From assembly GCF_000505545.1 (NCBI RefSeq), contig NZ_AYTB01000008.1:62001-126000 (forward strand): DNA of 64,000 nucleotides, read 5' to 3'. A program made the position numbers and the translations under genes. This stretch comes from Kurthia huakuii LAM0618. GTDB lineage: Bacteria > Bacillota > Bacilli > Bacillales_A > Planococcaceae. Below, one piece after another: positions 28,525-37,057 of this stretch (within the stretch, counting starts at the first letter, position 1; each line of letters starts with the position of its first letter). The notes beneath the pieces are model-generated. The model ran no database searches. It saw only the letters and a program-made list of their open reading frames with translations, and was not told where the DNA came from.

Positions 28525-29094
28525 ATAAAACCCTCCAGTTATGAAAATCCAGAAAAATACATCGTTTTCATTACTTCGCGATATTATTTTTTCATAGGCA
28601 TGGGTTACTAAAAGTACTGAACAAATGCCGATACTATTATATCATAATATATCGAATATGTCTGACGCTTTACGTTGGAATAACGGGAGACAATGCATGC
28701 ATAAAAATAAATTTTTTGAATTAAATATACATTTTGGTCTTTTTGGTAAACCGGAACCATTAGGCAATTAATAGTTTGAATGTTCGTTAATAAATGAAAT
28801 ATATCGTATAATTTTTTTGAATGTTCGACTATACAACGTGCGAAAATAACTGTATAATACGCATTTTAACAGCAAATAGCATAAAAATAGAAAAAATAAT
28901 GCGTAGTTAACAAAAAATAAATAATGACATAAAGCGACTTAATTGTTAGAATTATTTTATTTTTTTATATACGTTGACGGCGCGAAAATGAATTGATATT
29001 GTATATTTACAACAATATAATTTCCATATTGGGATTGGAAATATACTGCTATAAAAAAACGAGTGATTCATTTTCACAAAAGGGGAGTTTGCTT
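28525..29094. other. AT-rich intergenic region of ~570 bp
   Basis: It separates two divergent genes. I see no coding sequence. A 12-base direct repeat TTTGAATGTTCG occurs at 28775-28786 and 28816-28827. The second copy lies just before a candidate rightward promoter, TATACA (28830-28835), 17 bases, TATAAT (28853-28858). A leftward TATAAT-like box for the antiporter lies near 28636-28646. Frames running into the gene at 29095 from further upstream lack ribosome binding sites. Confidence 0.5.
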
Positions 29095-29490
29095 ATGACA
29101 GTAACAATTGAACTAACACAAGCATTACAAATCGAGGCATTACGCAGTAACGGTTTAACGAATGATGAAATTTTATACAAATTAAAACGCCATCAATTGG
29201 AAGCGTTCACGAAAAAAGTGGCGAATTTAGAATTTGATACGTTATTAGAAGCGTACAATGAGAATACGACCATTTTCGAACAAGTATTACGTGTAGGATA
29301 CGAAGCAAAAACAATGACAGTTGACGCTGCCATTGCATTACTCGGTTATTTATTCTCTGCAAAAGAAGGCGATCATTTTGTAGTGGCCGATGATCGTATC
29401 CAAATTATACGTCTATCTGATAAGCAACGCGCGACATTTAATGCCATCTTACCAGCGAGCTGGAAAGAATCGATGTTACAAGCAAACTAG
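29095..29490 (+). CDS. hypothetical protein
   Basis: A 131-residue soluble protein starting MTVTIELTQALQIEALRSNG at ATG 29095, seven bases after AAGGGGAG. The first ~45 residues look helical, with a pattern like a DNA-binding or dimerisation helix pair (GLTNDEILYKLKRHQ); the rest is mixed alpha/beta and acidic. No family is recognised. The upstream region is long and AT-rich with duplicated motifs, which suggests regulation. A terminator follows. Confidence 0.6.
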   Translation: MTVTIELTQALQIEALRSNGLTNDEILYKLKRHQLEAFTKKVANLEFDTLLEAYNENTTIFEQVLRVGYEAKTMTVDAAIALLGYLFSAKEGDHFVVADDRIQIIRLSDKQRATFNAILPASWKESMLQAN

Positions 29491-29524
29491 GGGTTATGAA
29501 TTGTTTTCACAAAGAATAATTCAT

Positions 29525-29564
29525 AAAAAAAGAGGTTCGGATTATGTCCGAACCTCTTTTTTTT
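29525..29564. terminator. bidirectional terminator
   Basis: The perfect 14-bp stem AAAAGAGGTTCGGA/TCCGAACCTCTTTT with a 5-base loop lies between convergent genes. Confidence 0.92.
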
Positions 29565-29886
29565 ATGCGAAAAAATAACGTAATATTGCCATCGTGATGA
29601 CGCCAACAATTACCGTTTTCGATAAGCTTTTTGTCCAAAGCGCAATGAAGAGCGTTGGAATAAATGCGCCGAAATTGAGCCATGCTACAGTCGTCATATG
29701 TTCGCCTTCTGTAAATAACGATTCAAAGACGAGCGCGCTTAAAATACAAATGGGAATGTAGGCCAACAAGCGCATCACAAACGAAGGAAGTGTCACGCTT
29801 TTGACGAGTATAAACGGGATGACGCGCGGCAACCACGTAACGAGTGCGCAAGCGGCAATTAACAAAACCATTGTCCATGTTGTCAT
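29563..29886 (-). CDS. azlD: AzlD family branched-chain amino acid export subunit
   Basis: A 107-residue protein with three or four membrane helices and the family signature WLPRVIPFIL near residue 18. AzlD acts with AzlC as a small exporter of branched-chain amino acids in B. subtilis. It overlaps azlC by four bases (ATGA), so it is translationally coupled and the second gene of the operon. Confidence 0.9.
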   Translation of the reverse strand: MTTWTMVLLIAACALVTWLPRVIPFILVKSVTLPSFVMRLLAYIPICILSALVFESLFTEGEHMTTVAWLNFGAFIPTLFIALWTKSLSKTVIVGVITMAILRYFFA

Positions 29887-30590
29887 TTTTCTGTTAACAC
29901 CCCAATCAACGCTACAAGCAATGTGCTAATTAACACAGCTAAATGGCCCGGTAAAAAATTCATCAGCACAAACATCGCGATGCCCATATAAAGAATAAGC
30001 AATAAATAATGCGTTACTTTTCCTTTTGGTGTGCTCTGTAAATTTAAAATAAGCAACGCCACAAACATCGCTGTTAATGCGAAATCTAACCCCCAACTTT
30101 CAGGGTTTGGAATCCATTTACCAACGACGGCGCCGATGACAGAAGCAGCAATCCACGACAAGTAAGCGGTCATATTTAAGCCGTCCATCCAGTTAGCGGA
30201 TAAGCGTTGTCCTTGTGCTAATTTTGTCATGGCGACACCATACGTTTCATCGGTTAATAATGTACCGAAGCCGACATTGCGGAGCATCGAGTCCTTTTTA
30301 AATGTAGGTGCGACCGAGAGAGCCATTAAAAAATGGCGTAAATTAACGATAAATGTTGTTAAAATAATGGCTGATGCGGGTGTTCCAGCGACAAAAAGAC
30401 CGCAAAAAATAAATTGTGCTGCCCCCGCATAAACGAGCAGTGATAATAAGAAGATTTCAAACGTTGATAAGTGCGATGCGATGCCAACGACACCAAAAGC
30501 AAAGCCAATGCTAATATAACCAAATAGCGTTGGAAGACAGTCTTTGACGCCATCAAAAAATGTTTTTTCATTATGTATAGGTTCTGTCAC
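29883..30590 (-). CDS. azlC: AzlC family branched-chain amino acid permease
   Basis: A 235-residue membrane protein with about six helices and the AzlC hallmark GYISIGFAFGVVG and VYAGAAQFI. It is expected to export leucine, isoleucine or valine (and their analogues) together with AzlD. A GGAGGTGTGACTTG-like site precedes the start. The operon is azlC-azlD, with a divergent secreted-protein gene upstream. Confidence 0.92.
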   Translation of the reverse strand: MTEPIHNEKTFFDGVKDCLPTLFGYISIGFAFGVVGIASHLSTFEIFLLSLLVYAGAAQFIFCGLFVAGTPASAIILTTFIVNLRHFLMALSVAPTFKKDSMLRNVGFGTLLTDETYGVAMTKLAQGQRLSANWMDGLNMTAYLSWIAASVIGAVVGKWIPNPESWGLDFALTAMFVALLILNLQSTPKGKVTHYLLLILYMGIAMFVLMNFLPGHLAVLISTLLVALIGVLTEK

Positions 30591-30687
30591 AAGTCACACC
30601 TCCGCTTCAATAGTACCGAATATTCTGATTAAAGTCTATGCGTTGTTTTGTAGGTCTTTTGCGGAGATATAAGTAATAGGAATTATT

Positions 30688-30715
30688 TTGAAAAAACGAC
30701 TGTAGAATCTACTAT
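30688..30715 (+). promoter_or_regulatory. promoter of the secreted-protein gene
   Basis: TTGAAA (30688-30693) and TACTAT (30710-30715) with a 16-base spacer, 46 bases before the start codon. Confidence 0.6.
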
Positions 30716-30761
30716 TTTATTGCTATTATTAATAAATATAAGAGATTTAGGGGGATTATAG

Positions 30762-31979
30762 ATGAAAAACATCATGAAAAAAAGCGTCGTAACATTGTTT
30801 GCTGGAGCGATGGCTGTGAGTGCTGCAACGATGCCTGCGAGTGCATTAGAACAACGTGTAATTGACGAAACAACAGCAAAAACAACAACGACTTCGATAA
30901 ATGGACAATTAGACAGCGATACGATGGACGTTATTAAAGTAACGGTGCCAGAAAATGGCGAATTAAAAGTACATATTGCTGATGCAAAAAATAAAGGATT
31001 GTCGGTCATGTTAACGACAAAATTAAACCCGTTTTATTCATATGAGTTTAAAACACTTGGCGATATTTTTGACTATTTACGCCCGGTAAAATTAACGGAT
31101 ATTGAAACGGTATTAGAAGAGTTACTTGATTCATCATCGGCGATTAACTACGGTGTGAACGAAAAATTCTTAACAGAAGGCGATGATTCGTATGAAAGTT
31201 TAACAGGCGAATACTTACCATTAGAAGAACCGTCCCCAACGTTTAAAACAGGTGTGAAAAAAGGCACGTATTATTTAGTCGTGACAGGTGCATCATTAAA
31301 AGAGCAAAAAGATCCAAGCTATCGTTTAGCGATGAAATATGAGGCGAAAAACAACGTCGAATTAGAAAGCAATAATGACCGTAAAACCGCAACAGCATTA
31401 CCACTCAATAAAACATTTACAGGTGTGGCACATGATTTAGACCCAATGGATTACTTTAAAGTGGACGTAAAGGAATCTGGGAATTTAGTTGTGAATGCAA
31501 CATCATCAAATAGTGCGGCAGACCTTGGCTATGTTTTATATGATGCCAATCGTAAATTAGTCAATAATTTTGAATATGTTGCCAATCGCCAAGCGACGAC
31601 GTTAAAAAGCTCAACATTCGTCAACAAAGGCACGTATTATGTACGCGTAGCAGGCTCTGACGAGGAAGTATTTGGTCATACAAACTACACTGTTAAAGCC
31701 AATGTCGTCTCAAAAACAATGAAGCGTTCAAATGTGGCTATAAAAAATGCGGCAACGAGTAGCATTACTGTAAAAGCATTACCAATCGGTGCAACAGTAA
31801 ATGTGTATAGCGATGCAAAGAAAACGACAAAAATTGCTAGCTTTAAAGCGACAAAAGCAACGGAAACGAAAACACTTAAAGGGCTAAATAAAAAAGGCGG
31901 CAATGTGTATGTGACGCTGAAAAAACCAACGCTTGCAGAAGGTGCTGTAACAAAGGTGCCGTACAACAAAGCAAAATAG
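30762..31979 (+). CDS. secreted protein with PPC (bacterial pre-peptidase)-like domains
   Basis: A 405-residue exported protein. Residues 1-28 form a signal peptide with cleavage after ASA in ATMPASALEQ. Two beta-sandwich modules resembling pre-peptidase C-terminal domains follow: one at about 35-200, interrupted by an acidic insert, and a clear one at about 205-310 (ELESNNDRKTATALPL, DPMDYFKVDVKESG, GTYYVRVAGSDE). The C-terminal ~90 residues are Lys/Thr-rich and basic, suited to binding wall polymers. No protease domain is present. PPC domains usually accompany secreted enzymes, so a stand-alone cell-surface role is plausible but unknown. It has its own promoter. Confidence 0.75.
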   Translation: MKNIMKKSVVTLFAGAMAVSAATMPASALEQRVIDETTAKTTTTSINGQLDSDTMDVIKVTVPENGELKVHIADAKNKGLSVMLTTKLNPFYSYEFKTLGDIFDYLRPVKLTDIETVLEELLDSSSAINYGVNEKFLTEGDDSYESLTGEYLPLEEPSPTFKTGVKKGTYYLVVTGASLKEQKDPSYRLAMKYEAKNNVELESNNDRKTATALPLNKTFTGVAHDLDPMDYFKVDVKESGNLVVNATSSNSAADLGYVLYDANRKLVNNFEYVANRQATTLKSSTFVNKGTYYVRVAGSDEEVFGHTNYTVKANVVSKTMKRSNVAIKNAATSSITVKALPIGATVNVYSDAKKTTKIASFKATKATETKTLKGLNKKGGNVYVTLKKPTLAEGAVTKVPYNKAK

Positions 31980-32033
31980 TTTACGGGATTATCTAGTGGG
32001 TATAAAAAAGGTAAGACGAAACTAGGGGAGTTG

Positions 32034-32318
32034 ATGGTGTTGAGTTTACTTGATTTGCTTGGACAGGTGCAGGCCATTACAGGAGGGAAATATGGTTTAT
32101 CTGATTTATTATCAGAGGATTTTATCCGTGAAAAAACCGATTTTGCTTCTGTTGAGCAATTGTTAAAAGAATTGCCAATTGATGTTAGCAATGTTGCCGA
32201 TGTCCAGCAGTTATCAGAGAGCGACTTAAATGTTTTTGTAAAAGAACATTCTTGTTACGACACATGGAAAGAACTATTAGCAGAGGCCATGCATTTTCTC
32301 GACAATCAACAACACTAA
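32034..32318 (+). CDS. small acidic hypothetical protein
   Basis: About 94 residues (MVLSLLDLLGQVQAITGG...), acidic, Leu/Asp/Ser-rich, without signal or membrane segment. An AGGGGAG site lies at 32024-32030; ATG 32034, GTG 32037 and TTG 32040 are all possible starts, spacing favouring the latter two. It lies 50 bases after the secreted-protein gene, with no terminator seen between, and is followed by a terminator. No family recognised. Confidence 0.55.
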   Translation: MVLSLLDLLGQVQAITGGKYGLSDLLSEDFIREKTDFASVEQLLKELPIDVSNVADVQQLSESDLNVFVKEHSCYDTWKELLAEAMHFLDNQQH

Positions 32319-32341
32319 TCAACATGTTGGCGTATGCAAAG

Positions 32342-32380
32342 ATAAAAAAAGCAGGAATCCGCGGATTCCTGCTTTTTTTA
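32342..32380. terminator. bidirectional palindromic terminator (copy 1)
   Basis: A loopless perfect palindrome AGCAGGAATCCGCGGATTCCTGCT sits between A and T runs. The same sequence recurs at 34822-34858. Confidence 0.9.
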
Positions 32381-32386
32381 TCGAAT

Positions 32387-32605
32387 TTAACCAACTTTCA
32401 CGTAGCGATAACGGTCTTTAATCGAGCGCGTGAAGTAAGTACCATGCGAATCTGCTTCCATAAGATCGTTGTACACAAGCTCAGGTACACCATAGTATTC
32501 AAAGACGCCATCTTTATGGAATTCAACACGCAAAATCATCGGGCTTGCCTCGTAGCCAATCGCCTGAATTTTAGATGATTCTACCGGGATCATATGTGAG
32601 TGCAT
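32387..32605 (-). CDS. KTSC domain protein
   Basis: A 72-residue protein made of one KTSC domain: SSKIQAIGYEASPMILRVEF, then VFEYYGVPELVYNDLMEADSHG and YFTRSIKDRYRY. The domain occurs alone or fused to lysyl-tRNA synthetase in bacteria; its role (possibly RNA binding) is unproven. AAAGGAG lies eight bases before the ATG. It is monocistronic, ending at the palindromic terminator. Confidence 0.85.
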   Translation of the reverse strand: MHSHMIPVESSKIQAIGYEASPMILRVEFHKDGVFEYYGVPELVYNDLMEADSHGTYFTRSIKDRYRYVKVG

Positions 32606-32703
32606 CGTAAAAACTCCTTTCTTTTATGAAAACGTTTACATTTTGTAACTAAACTATATCGAAAAAGAAAATGAAAGTCAATCTAATTACGACAAACAGT
32701 AAG

Positions 32704-32838
32704 AGAGGCTTTGACAAAACAGTTCCTGTTCCTTTTTTAGCGTTCGCCACAAAAAACCGGAACCGCGCCACTGCGCGATTCCGGTTTTTCTTATGCTCAT
32801 ATGAGATGGTGTTGTTAGACGTATGTCCGAGCTTCTCT
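32704..32838 (-). repeat. 132-bp inverted-repeat element, copy A
   Basis: A full-length copy, in reverse orientation, of the element seen at 55948-56079. Ends are AGAGGCTTTGACA and TGTCCGAGCTTCTCT. The core hairpin (AAACCGGAATCGCGC paired with GCGCGGTTCCGGTTT) is a terminator for the leftward proC gene, whose stop codon is six bases away. Confidence 0.85.
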
Positions 32839-32844
32839 ACACTA

Positions 32845-33633
32845 CTATTCAAATGTACGGTCTTTTTCAATCACTGCATGAACCGCTTCGTGGATAGCGT
32901 GTTCAAAAGACTGTGCCTTTAATGTCATGACGCCTTCAATCGTCGTACCACCAGGAGAACATACTTGATCGACAAGTTCAATTGGGTGTGTATGACTTTC
33001 TAAGACCATTTTAGCACTACCTAAAACAGCATCTGCCGCAATTTGTAGCGCTAACGGTTTTGCCATGCCTTCTTTTACAGCGGCGCGTGCAAGTGCATCG
33101 ATATAGACGTAATGGAACGCAGGTGCAGCACCAGCAATCGCTGAAAAAATTGCGAACTGTTCTTCAGGCAATGCAATCATTGAACCAGTTGCTTCTAACA
33201 GCGCAATTGCTTGTGTTTTTTGCGCGTCAGTTACGGCGCTTGAAACGGCATAACTCGTCGTAGAATGCCCAACAGCAGCATTAACATTTGGCATAATGCG
33301 CATAATCGCCTCATGTGCAAACATCGTTTGGAGTGCGGCGATATCTTTTCCTGCTGCCATCGAAATTAGGAGTTGAGAAGGTTTTAAGTACGGCTGAAGT
33401 TGCACCGCAATATCGTCTAACTGCTGTGGTTTCACACCAAGAAAAATAATATCGGCCGCTGCTGCTTGCGTCAGTGAAGTTGCGACGGTAATCCCAGTGT
33501 CAGTTGCCAGTGCCGTTGTTTTTGAAGTTGTTCGGTTATAACCAGTGATAAATGTGGCGTCGTCGTGTGCGCTAGCAATACCGCGCACAATCGCTGATGC
33601 CATATTACCAAGACCAATAAAACTAATCGTCAT
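32845..33633 (-). CDS. proC: pyrroline-5-carboxylate reductase
   Basis: A 262-residue NAD(P)H-dependent enzyme for the last step of proline synthesis. It has a Rossmann loop FIGLGNMASAIVRG, the NADP loop YNRT, GVKPQQL, MPNVNAAVG, and the C-terminal signature GSAKMVLESHTHP...QVCSPGGTTIEG. It is monocistronic; repeat copy A supplies the terminator. Confidence 0.95.
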   Translation of the reverse strand: MTISFIGLGNMASAIVRGIASAHDDATFITGYNRTTSKTTALATDTGITVATSLTQAAAADIIFLGVKPQQLDDIAVQLQPYLKPSQLLISMAAGKDIAALQTMFAHEAIMRIMPNVNAAVGHSTTSYAVSSAVTDAQKTQAIALLEATGSMIALPEEQFAIFSAIAGAAPAFHYVYIDALARAAVKEGMAKPLALQIAADAVLGSAKMVLESHTHPIELVDQVCSPGGTTIEGVMTLKAQSFEHAIHEAVHAVIEKDRTFE

Positions 33634-33867
33634 GAATAAAAACCCCTTTCGAATGTTTTTAGTATAGCGAATGGGGCATAAGAAATATAGACATTTGCTT
33701 ACGATAGTAAAAGTGTAAAAATTACTGATGAATCGTGACTTTTATGTGAAATCGTCAAATACAATAGGTAATTGAATTATTTTTTGTTATGATAGGAGTA
33801 TTGCAAGAAGTAAGCACGAATAGAATTAGTCTTATTAGCTCGACTAATTTGTAAAGGAATGAAGTAC

Positions 33868-34818
33868 ATGCGAAGTCAGCAAAAAACAAAAAATATGGCA
33901 AGTCAAAATGCCGCTGTCGTCGTCGAGAATCCTACGATGATGGAAATGTTAGCGCAAACAGTTAAAACCGGCATTATCAAATCGAATTTGATTACGATGA
34001 TTGCAGGTCTTATGCTTGCGATGTACACATATCGTGTCAATCCATTTGATGAAAAGCTTGCCATTTTATTAGCGATTGCAGGGACAGCTGCTGTAATCGG
34101 TGGAGCTGGTGCGTTTAATAACTGGTATGACCGTGATATTGATGCAAAAATGCGGCGTACGCAAAAGCGTCCAACGGTGACCGGCGAAGTATCGCCTGTT
34201 GCGGCGTTAGTCATTAGTTTCTCATTATTAATTGTTGGTGTGGCGATGCTTTATTTCGCATCGCCAATGGCTGCGTTACTCGGCTTTTTAGGGTGGTTCC
34301 TCTATGTAGTGCCGTATACAATGTGGACAAAACGTCATACTGTATACAATACAGAGGTTGGTAGTTTATCAGGTGCGATGCCACCATTAATCGGTTGGGG
34401 TGTTGTTAGCAATGATATTTTTCACCCAGCGATTATTAGTTTGTTCGTCATTGAGTTGATTTGGCAAATGCCGCACTTTTATGCGATTGCCATTCGTAAG
34501 ATGGAAGATTACCGCGCGGCGAATGTGCCCATGTTACCGGTAGCAAAAGGGATGAAGCGCACATACATTACAACGAATGTGTACTTAGTCATCTTAATAT
34601 TATGCTGTATTCCACTTGGCTCATTGAGCACCGGCTTAATGTTAGTAGCGATTATTTTAAGCGCAGTATGGCTCGTATTAAATATTTACGGGTATCATAA
34701 AAAAGATCCGAAGAAGTGGGCAAACCTGTTATTCGTTTATTCATTACTTCATATGGTTATATTATTCTCAACGGTCATTATTTATTCGTTGATTGGTCTC
34801 TATTTAGAATTTAATTAA
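33868..34818 (+). CDS. ctaB: heme O synthase (protoheme IX farnesyltransferase)
   Basis: Encodes 316 residues from ATG 33868, nine bases after AAAGGA; the ATG at 33859 abuts that site. A UbiA-type prenyltransferase with about nine membrane helices. The metal-diphosphate motif NNWYDRDIDAKM and YTMWTKRHTVYNTEVG are CtaB signatures. It farnesylates heme B to heme O for aa3/bo3 oxidases. No other cta gene lies here, so it is a stand-alone locus. Confidence 0.95.
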   Translation: MRSQQKTKNMASQNAAVVVENPTMMEMLAQTVKTGIIKSNLITMIAGLMLAMYTYRVNPFDEKLAILLAIAGTAAVIGGAGAFNNWYDRDIDAKMRRTQKRPTVTGEVSPVAALVISFSLLIVGVAMLYFASPMAALLGFLGWFLYVVPYTMWTKRHTVYNTEVGSLSGAMPPLIGWGVVSNDIFHPAIISLFVIELIWQMPHFYAIAIRKMEDYRAANVPMLPVAKGMKRTYITTNVYLVILILCCIPLGSLSTGLMLVAIILSAVWLVLNIYGYHKKDPKKWANLLFVYSLLHMVILFSTVIIYSLIGLYLEFN

Positions 34819-34821
34819 CAT

Positions 34822-34858
34822 GATAAAAAAGCAGGAATCCGCGGATTCCTGCTTTTCT
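34822..34858. terminator. bidirectional palindromic terminator (copy 2)
   Basis: Identical in its 24-base palindrome to the terminator at 32342-32380, again placed between convergent genes. Confidence 0.9.
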
Positions 34859-35472
34859 TATGGTTTTAATGTGTAGGTTGCTGGTGTTGTCAGCTCTTTT
34901 TCATGCGCATCAAAGACGGCACTTGTCGTGACCGTCCACGATGTATCGCCATCGTGGATAATATAGCCGATATTGCCTTGTTTTTTCTCACCGGGCGCCA
35001 ATTTACCGTTAAGCGCATCTAAATAAATATCGCGCTCAAACGTTTGCGTACCGGAAGCGGCTTGAAGCGTTGCAACAGGCGAGAAGTAGCGTACATGTTG
35101 TGCCGTATTTTCAACCGTTACAAAGGCTTTGACAATATCAAATGTTGTGTCACTTGTTAATTGATGGAAATAGTCAACCATACTATAATCAGGTTCTAAT
35201 GCGATCGTTTTAACATCGTGAATCGTTATGCGAATATCACCTACATCGATTGTTTGTGGTTTAAAATTGGCTTGTTGTAACGTCATAAAGCCTTTTTCCG
35301 CTTGAATCGTATCACCTGATTGTAGCAAGGTGCGATCGTCGGGAATTTGCGCGTTGACTTGATAATCAACTGCATAGTCGGTCGTTGGTTTATGGTCATC
35401 TGCCGTCGCATGTTGTTGGCACCCAGCTAACGATGCAATGAGCAAGATGCCAGTTAGCAAGCGAAAGGGCAT
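34858..35472 (-). CDS. lipoprotein of unknown function (DUF4352-like)
   Basis: A 204-residue exported lipoprotein with signal peptide and lipobox LAGC (Cys about residue 18). The mature part is a beta-rich domain (about 80-200), with a pattern (VKAFVTVENTAQHVRYFSP, APGEKKQGNIGYII) like DUF4352/telomeric-repeat-binding-like immunoglobulin folds common in Gram-positive lipoproteins. AAAGGAG lies eight bases before the ATG. It is just downstream of the alkaline phosphatase gene on the same strand, with only 13 bases between, so it is probably in the Pho-controlled transcript. Confidence 0.7.
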   Translation of the reverse strand: MPFRLLTGILLIASLAGCQQHATADDHKPTTDYAVDYQVNAQIPDDRTLLQSGDTIQAEKGFMTLQQANFKPQTIDVGDIRITIHDVKTIALEPDYSMVDYFHQLTSDTTFDIVKAFVTVENTAQHVRYFSPVATLQAASGTQTFERDIYLDALNGKLAPGEKKQGNIGYIIHDGDTSWTVTTSAVFDAHEKELTTPATYTLKP

Positions 35473-35485
35473 CACATAAACTCCT

Positions 35486-36868
35486 TTAGTTCATTTTTTT
35501 ATCGTTGATTTTTGTTTTTGATGTCGTGTTTTGTTCAAGTAGTTCGAAAATAAGTTTTGCTTGGTCGGTATTATCGATGTGACCGGCAAATTTGTCGGCT
35601 TGTGGACCGTAAGCGTAGACGTTGACATCTTCACCCGTATGCCCACCTGTTGTCCAGCCTGTATTTGAACGTGTATCGGCAATTTTTTCAATCGCATTGT
35701 CGATATCCGTTACTTTTTTCGATGCGGCTGCTTCTTTTACACGCGCGATTTCGTCTGCGGATAACTCAAGTTTGATATGTTTTTTCAATGTTTCTTCGAC
35801 ATCGGCGCCACCAGCGATTTGCGCTGCTAAATAATCCGGTGTTTTTGAGAACGCTTGCAATGCTTCAGGGTTCCAGTTATATTCACCGTTTGCAGCGACA
35901 GAAAAGCCACCTGTTGAGTGGTCAGCTGTGGCAATAACGAGCGTATTTTTATCCTTTTTCGCGTAATCAACCGCTTTTTTGAATGCTGCATCAAAGTCTT
36001 TCATTTCACTCATCGCACCAACGATATCATTATCATGACCTGCCCAGTCAATTTGACTTCCTTCAATCATCAAGAAAAAGCCGTCATCATCTTTTTTCAA
36101 CTGTTTTAATGCCGCGGTTGTCATATCGCGCAGTGACGGCGTTTGGCTGTCGCGGTCAATCATTTTATCAAGGCCACCATCTGCGAATAAACCGAGCAGC
36201 TTTGCATCGCTATTTTTTGATAATGCCTTTTTATCGGTTACATAGTTGAAGCCGGCTTTTTCAAATTCTTTCGTTAAATCGCGGTCCTCGCGCACGAAGT
36301 TTGATTTACCACCACCAAGCATAACGTCGATTTTATGCTTTTTGCCAACTAATTCATCGAAGTAATCATCGGCGATGGCATCCATATTTTTACGTGATTC
36401 GTCATGCGAACCAAATGCAGCTGGTGTGGCATGTGTAATTTCAGAAGTTGCTACAAGGCCCGTTGCTTTTCCTAATTCTTTCGCGCGTTCTAACACAGTT
36501 TTTACCGGCTTGTTATCGTTATCAACAGCAATGGCGTTATTGTATGTTTTAATTCCTGCAGACATGGCTGTTGCTGCAGAAGCGGAGTCGGTCACATTTT
36601 GCGCTGGGTCTTCTGGATATGTCATTTGTTGACCGATTAAGTATTGATCGAGCTGTGTTTGTTTTACGAATTGCTGTTGCGGTGTATGTTGCATGTAACG
36701 ATACGCAGATGTGTACGAGTTCCCCATACCATCGCCAATTAAGAAAATAATATTTTTCGGCGATTCTTTTTTTGAAGATTTTGCTTCGGCATCAATGGAA
36801 CTAAAGGCACTTAATGCAATAGCTGAGCTTGCGAGTACTGCGGCGAATTTTTTAGACCAAATTTTCAT
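35486..36868 (-). CDS. secreted alkaline phosphatase
   Basis: A 460-residue exported metalloenzyme with an N-terminal signal peptide (cleavage near Ala29). The nucleophile is Ser95 in TDSASAATA; metal ligands are seen in FLIGDGMGNS, GSQIDWAGHDND and IATADHSTGGF, and a C-terminal TGGHTGEDV supplies the last His. It releases phosphate from organic phosphoesters outside the membrane, as B. subtilis PhoA/PhoB do. TAAGGAGGAA precedes the ATG. A tandem-repeat Pho box lies 45-82 bases upstream, so induction by PhoPR under phosphate starvation is expected. Confidence 0.95.
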   Translation of the reverse strand: MKIWSKKFAAVLASSAIALSAFSSIDAEAKSSKKESPKNIIFLIGDGMGNSYTSAYRYMQHTPQQQFVKQTQLDQYLIGQQMTYPEDPAQNVTDSASAATAMSAGIKTYNNAIAVDNDNKPVKTVLERAKELGKATGLVATSEITHATPAAFGSHDESRKNMDAIADDYFDELVGKKHKIDVMLGGGKSNFVREDRDLTKEFEKAGFNYVTDKKALSKNSDAKLLGLFADGGLDKMIDRDSQTPSLRDMTTAALKQLKKDDDGFFLMIEGSQIDWAGHDNDIVGAMSEMKDFDAAFKKAVDYAKKDKNTLVIATADHSTGGFSVAANGEYNWNPEALQAFSKTPDYLAAQIAGGADVEETLKKHIKLELSADEIARVKEAAASKKVTDIDNAIEKIADTRSNTGWTTGGHTGEDVNVYAYGPQADKFAGHIDNTDQAKLIFELLEQNTTSKTKINDKKMN

Positions 36869-36912
36869 GTAACTTCCTCCTTAAATGGTATAACGTAACT
36901 GTATCGAATGAA

Positions 36913-36950
36913 TGTAAGTGTGAGTTTAAGTGAACGTAAAGAAATGTAAA
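36913..36950 (-). promoter_or_regulatory. Pho box (PhoP tandem binding repeats)
   Basis: Read toward the phosphatase gene, four TTTACA-like hexamers (TTTACA, TTTACG, TTAAAC, CTTACA) occur at 10-11-base steps (plus-strand positions 36945-36950, 36935-36940, 36924-36929, 36913-36918). Direct repeats of TT(A/T/C)ACA at this period are the Bacillus PhoP recognition pattern. Confidence 0.8.
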
Positions 36951-37057
36951 ATCCGTGAACAACTGTGCAGTAAATTATGCGAAAATTTGTTAAAAGGCTG
37001 TTCGAGATAGCAGAGCTATGGCATGATGGAGAGAATGTAGGAAGGGAGAGATAGCTA

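Noticed and set aside
28993-29094. N-terminal extension of the gene at 29095
   Set aside because: The extended start has no ribosome binding site, while ATG 29095 has a strong one.
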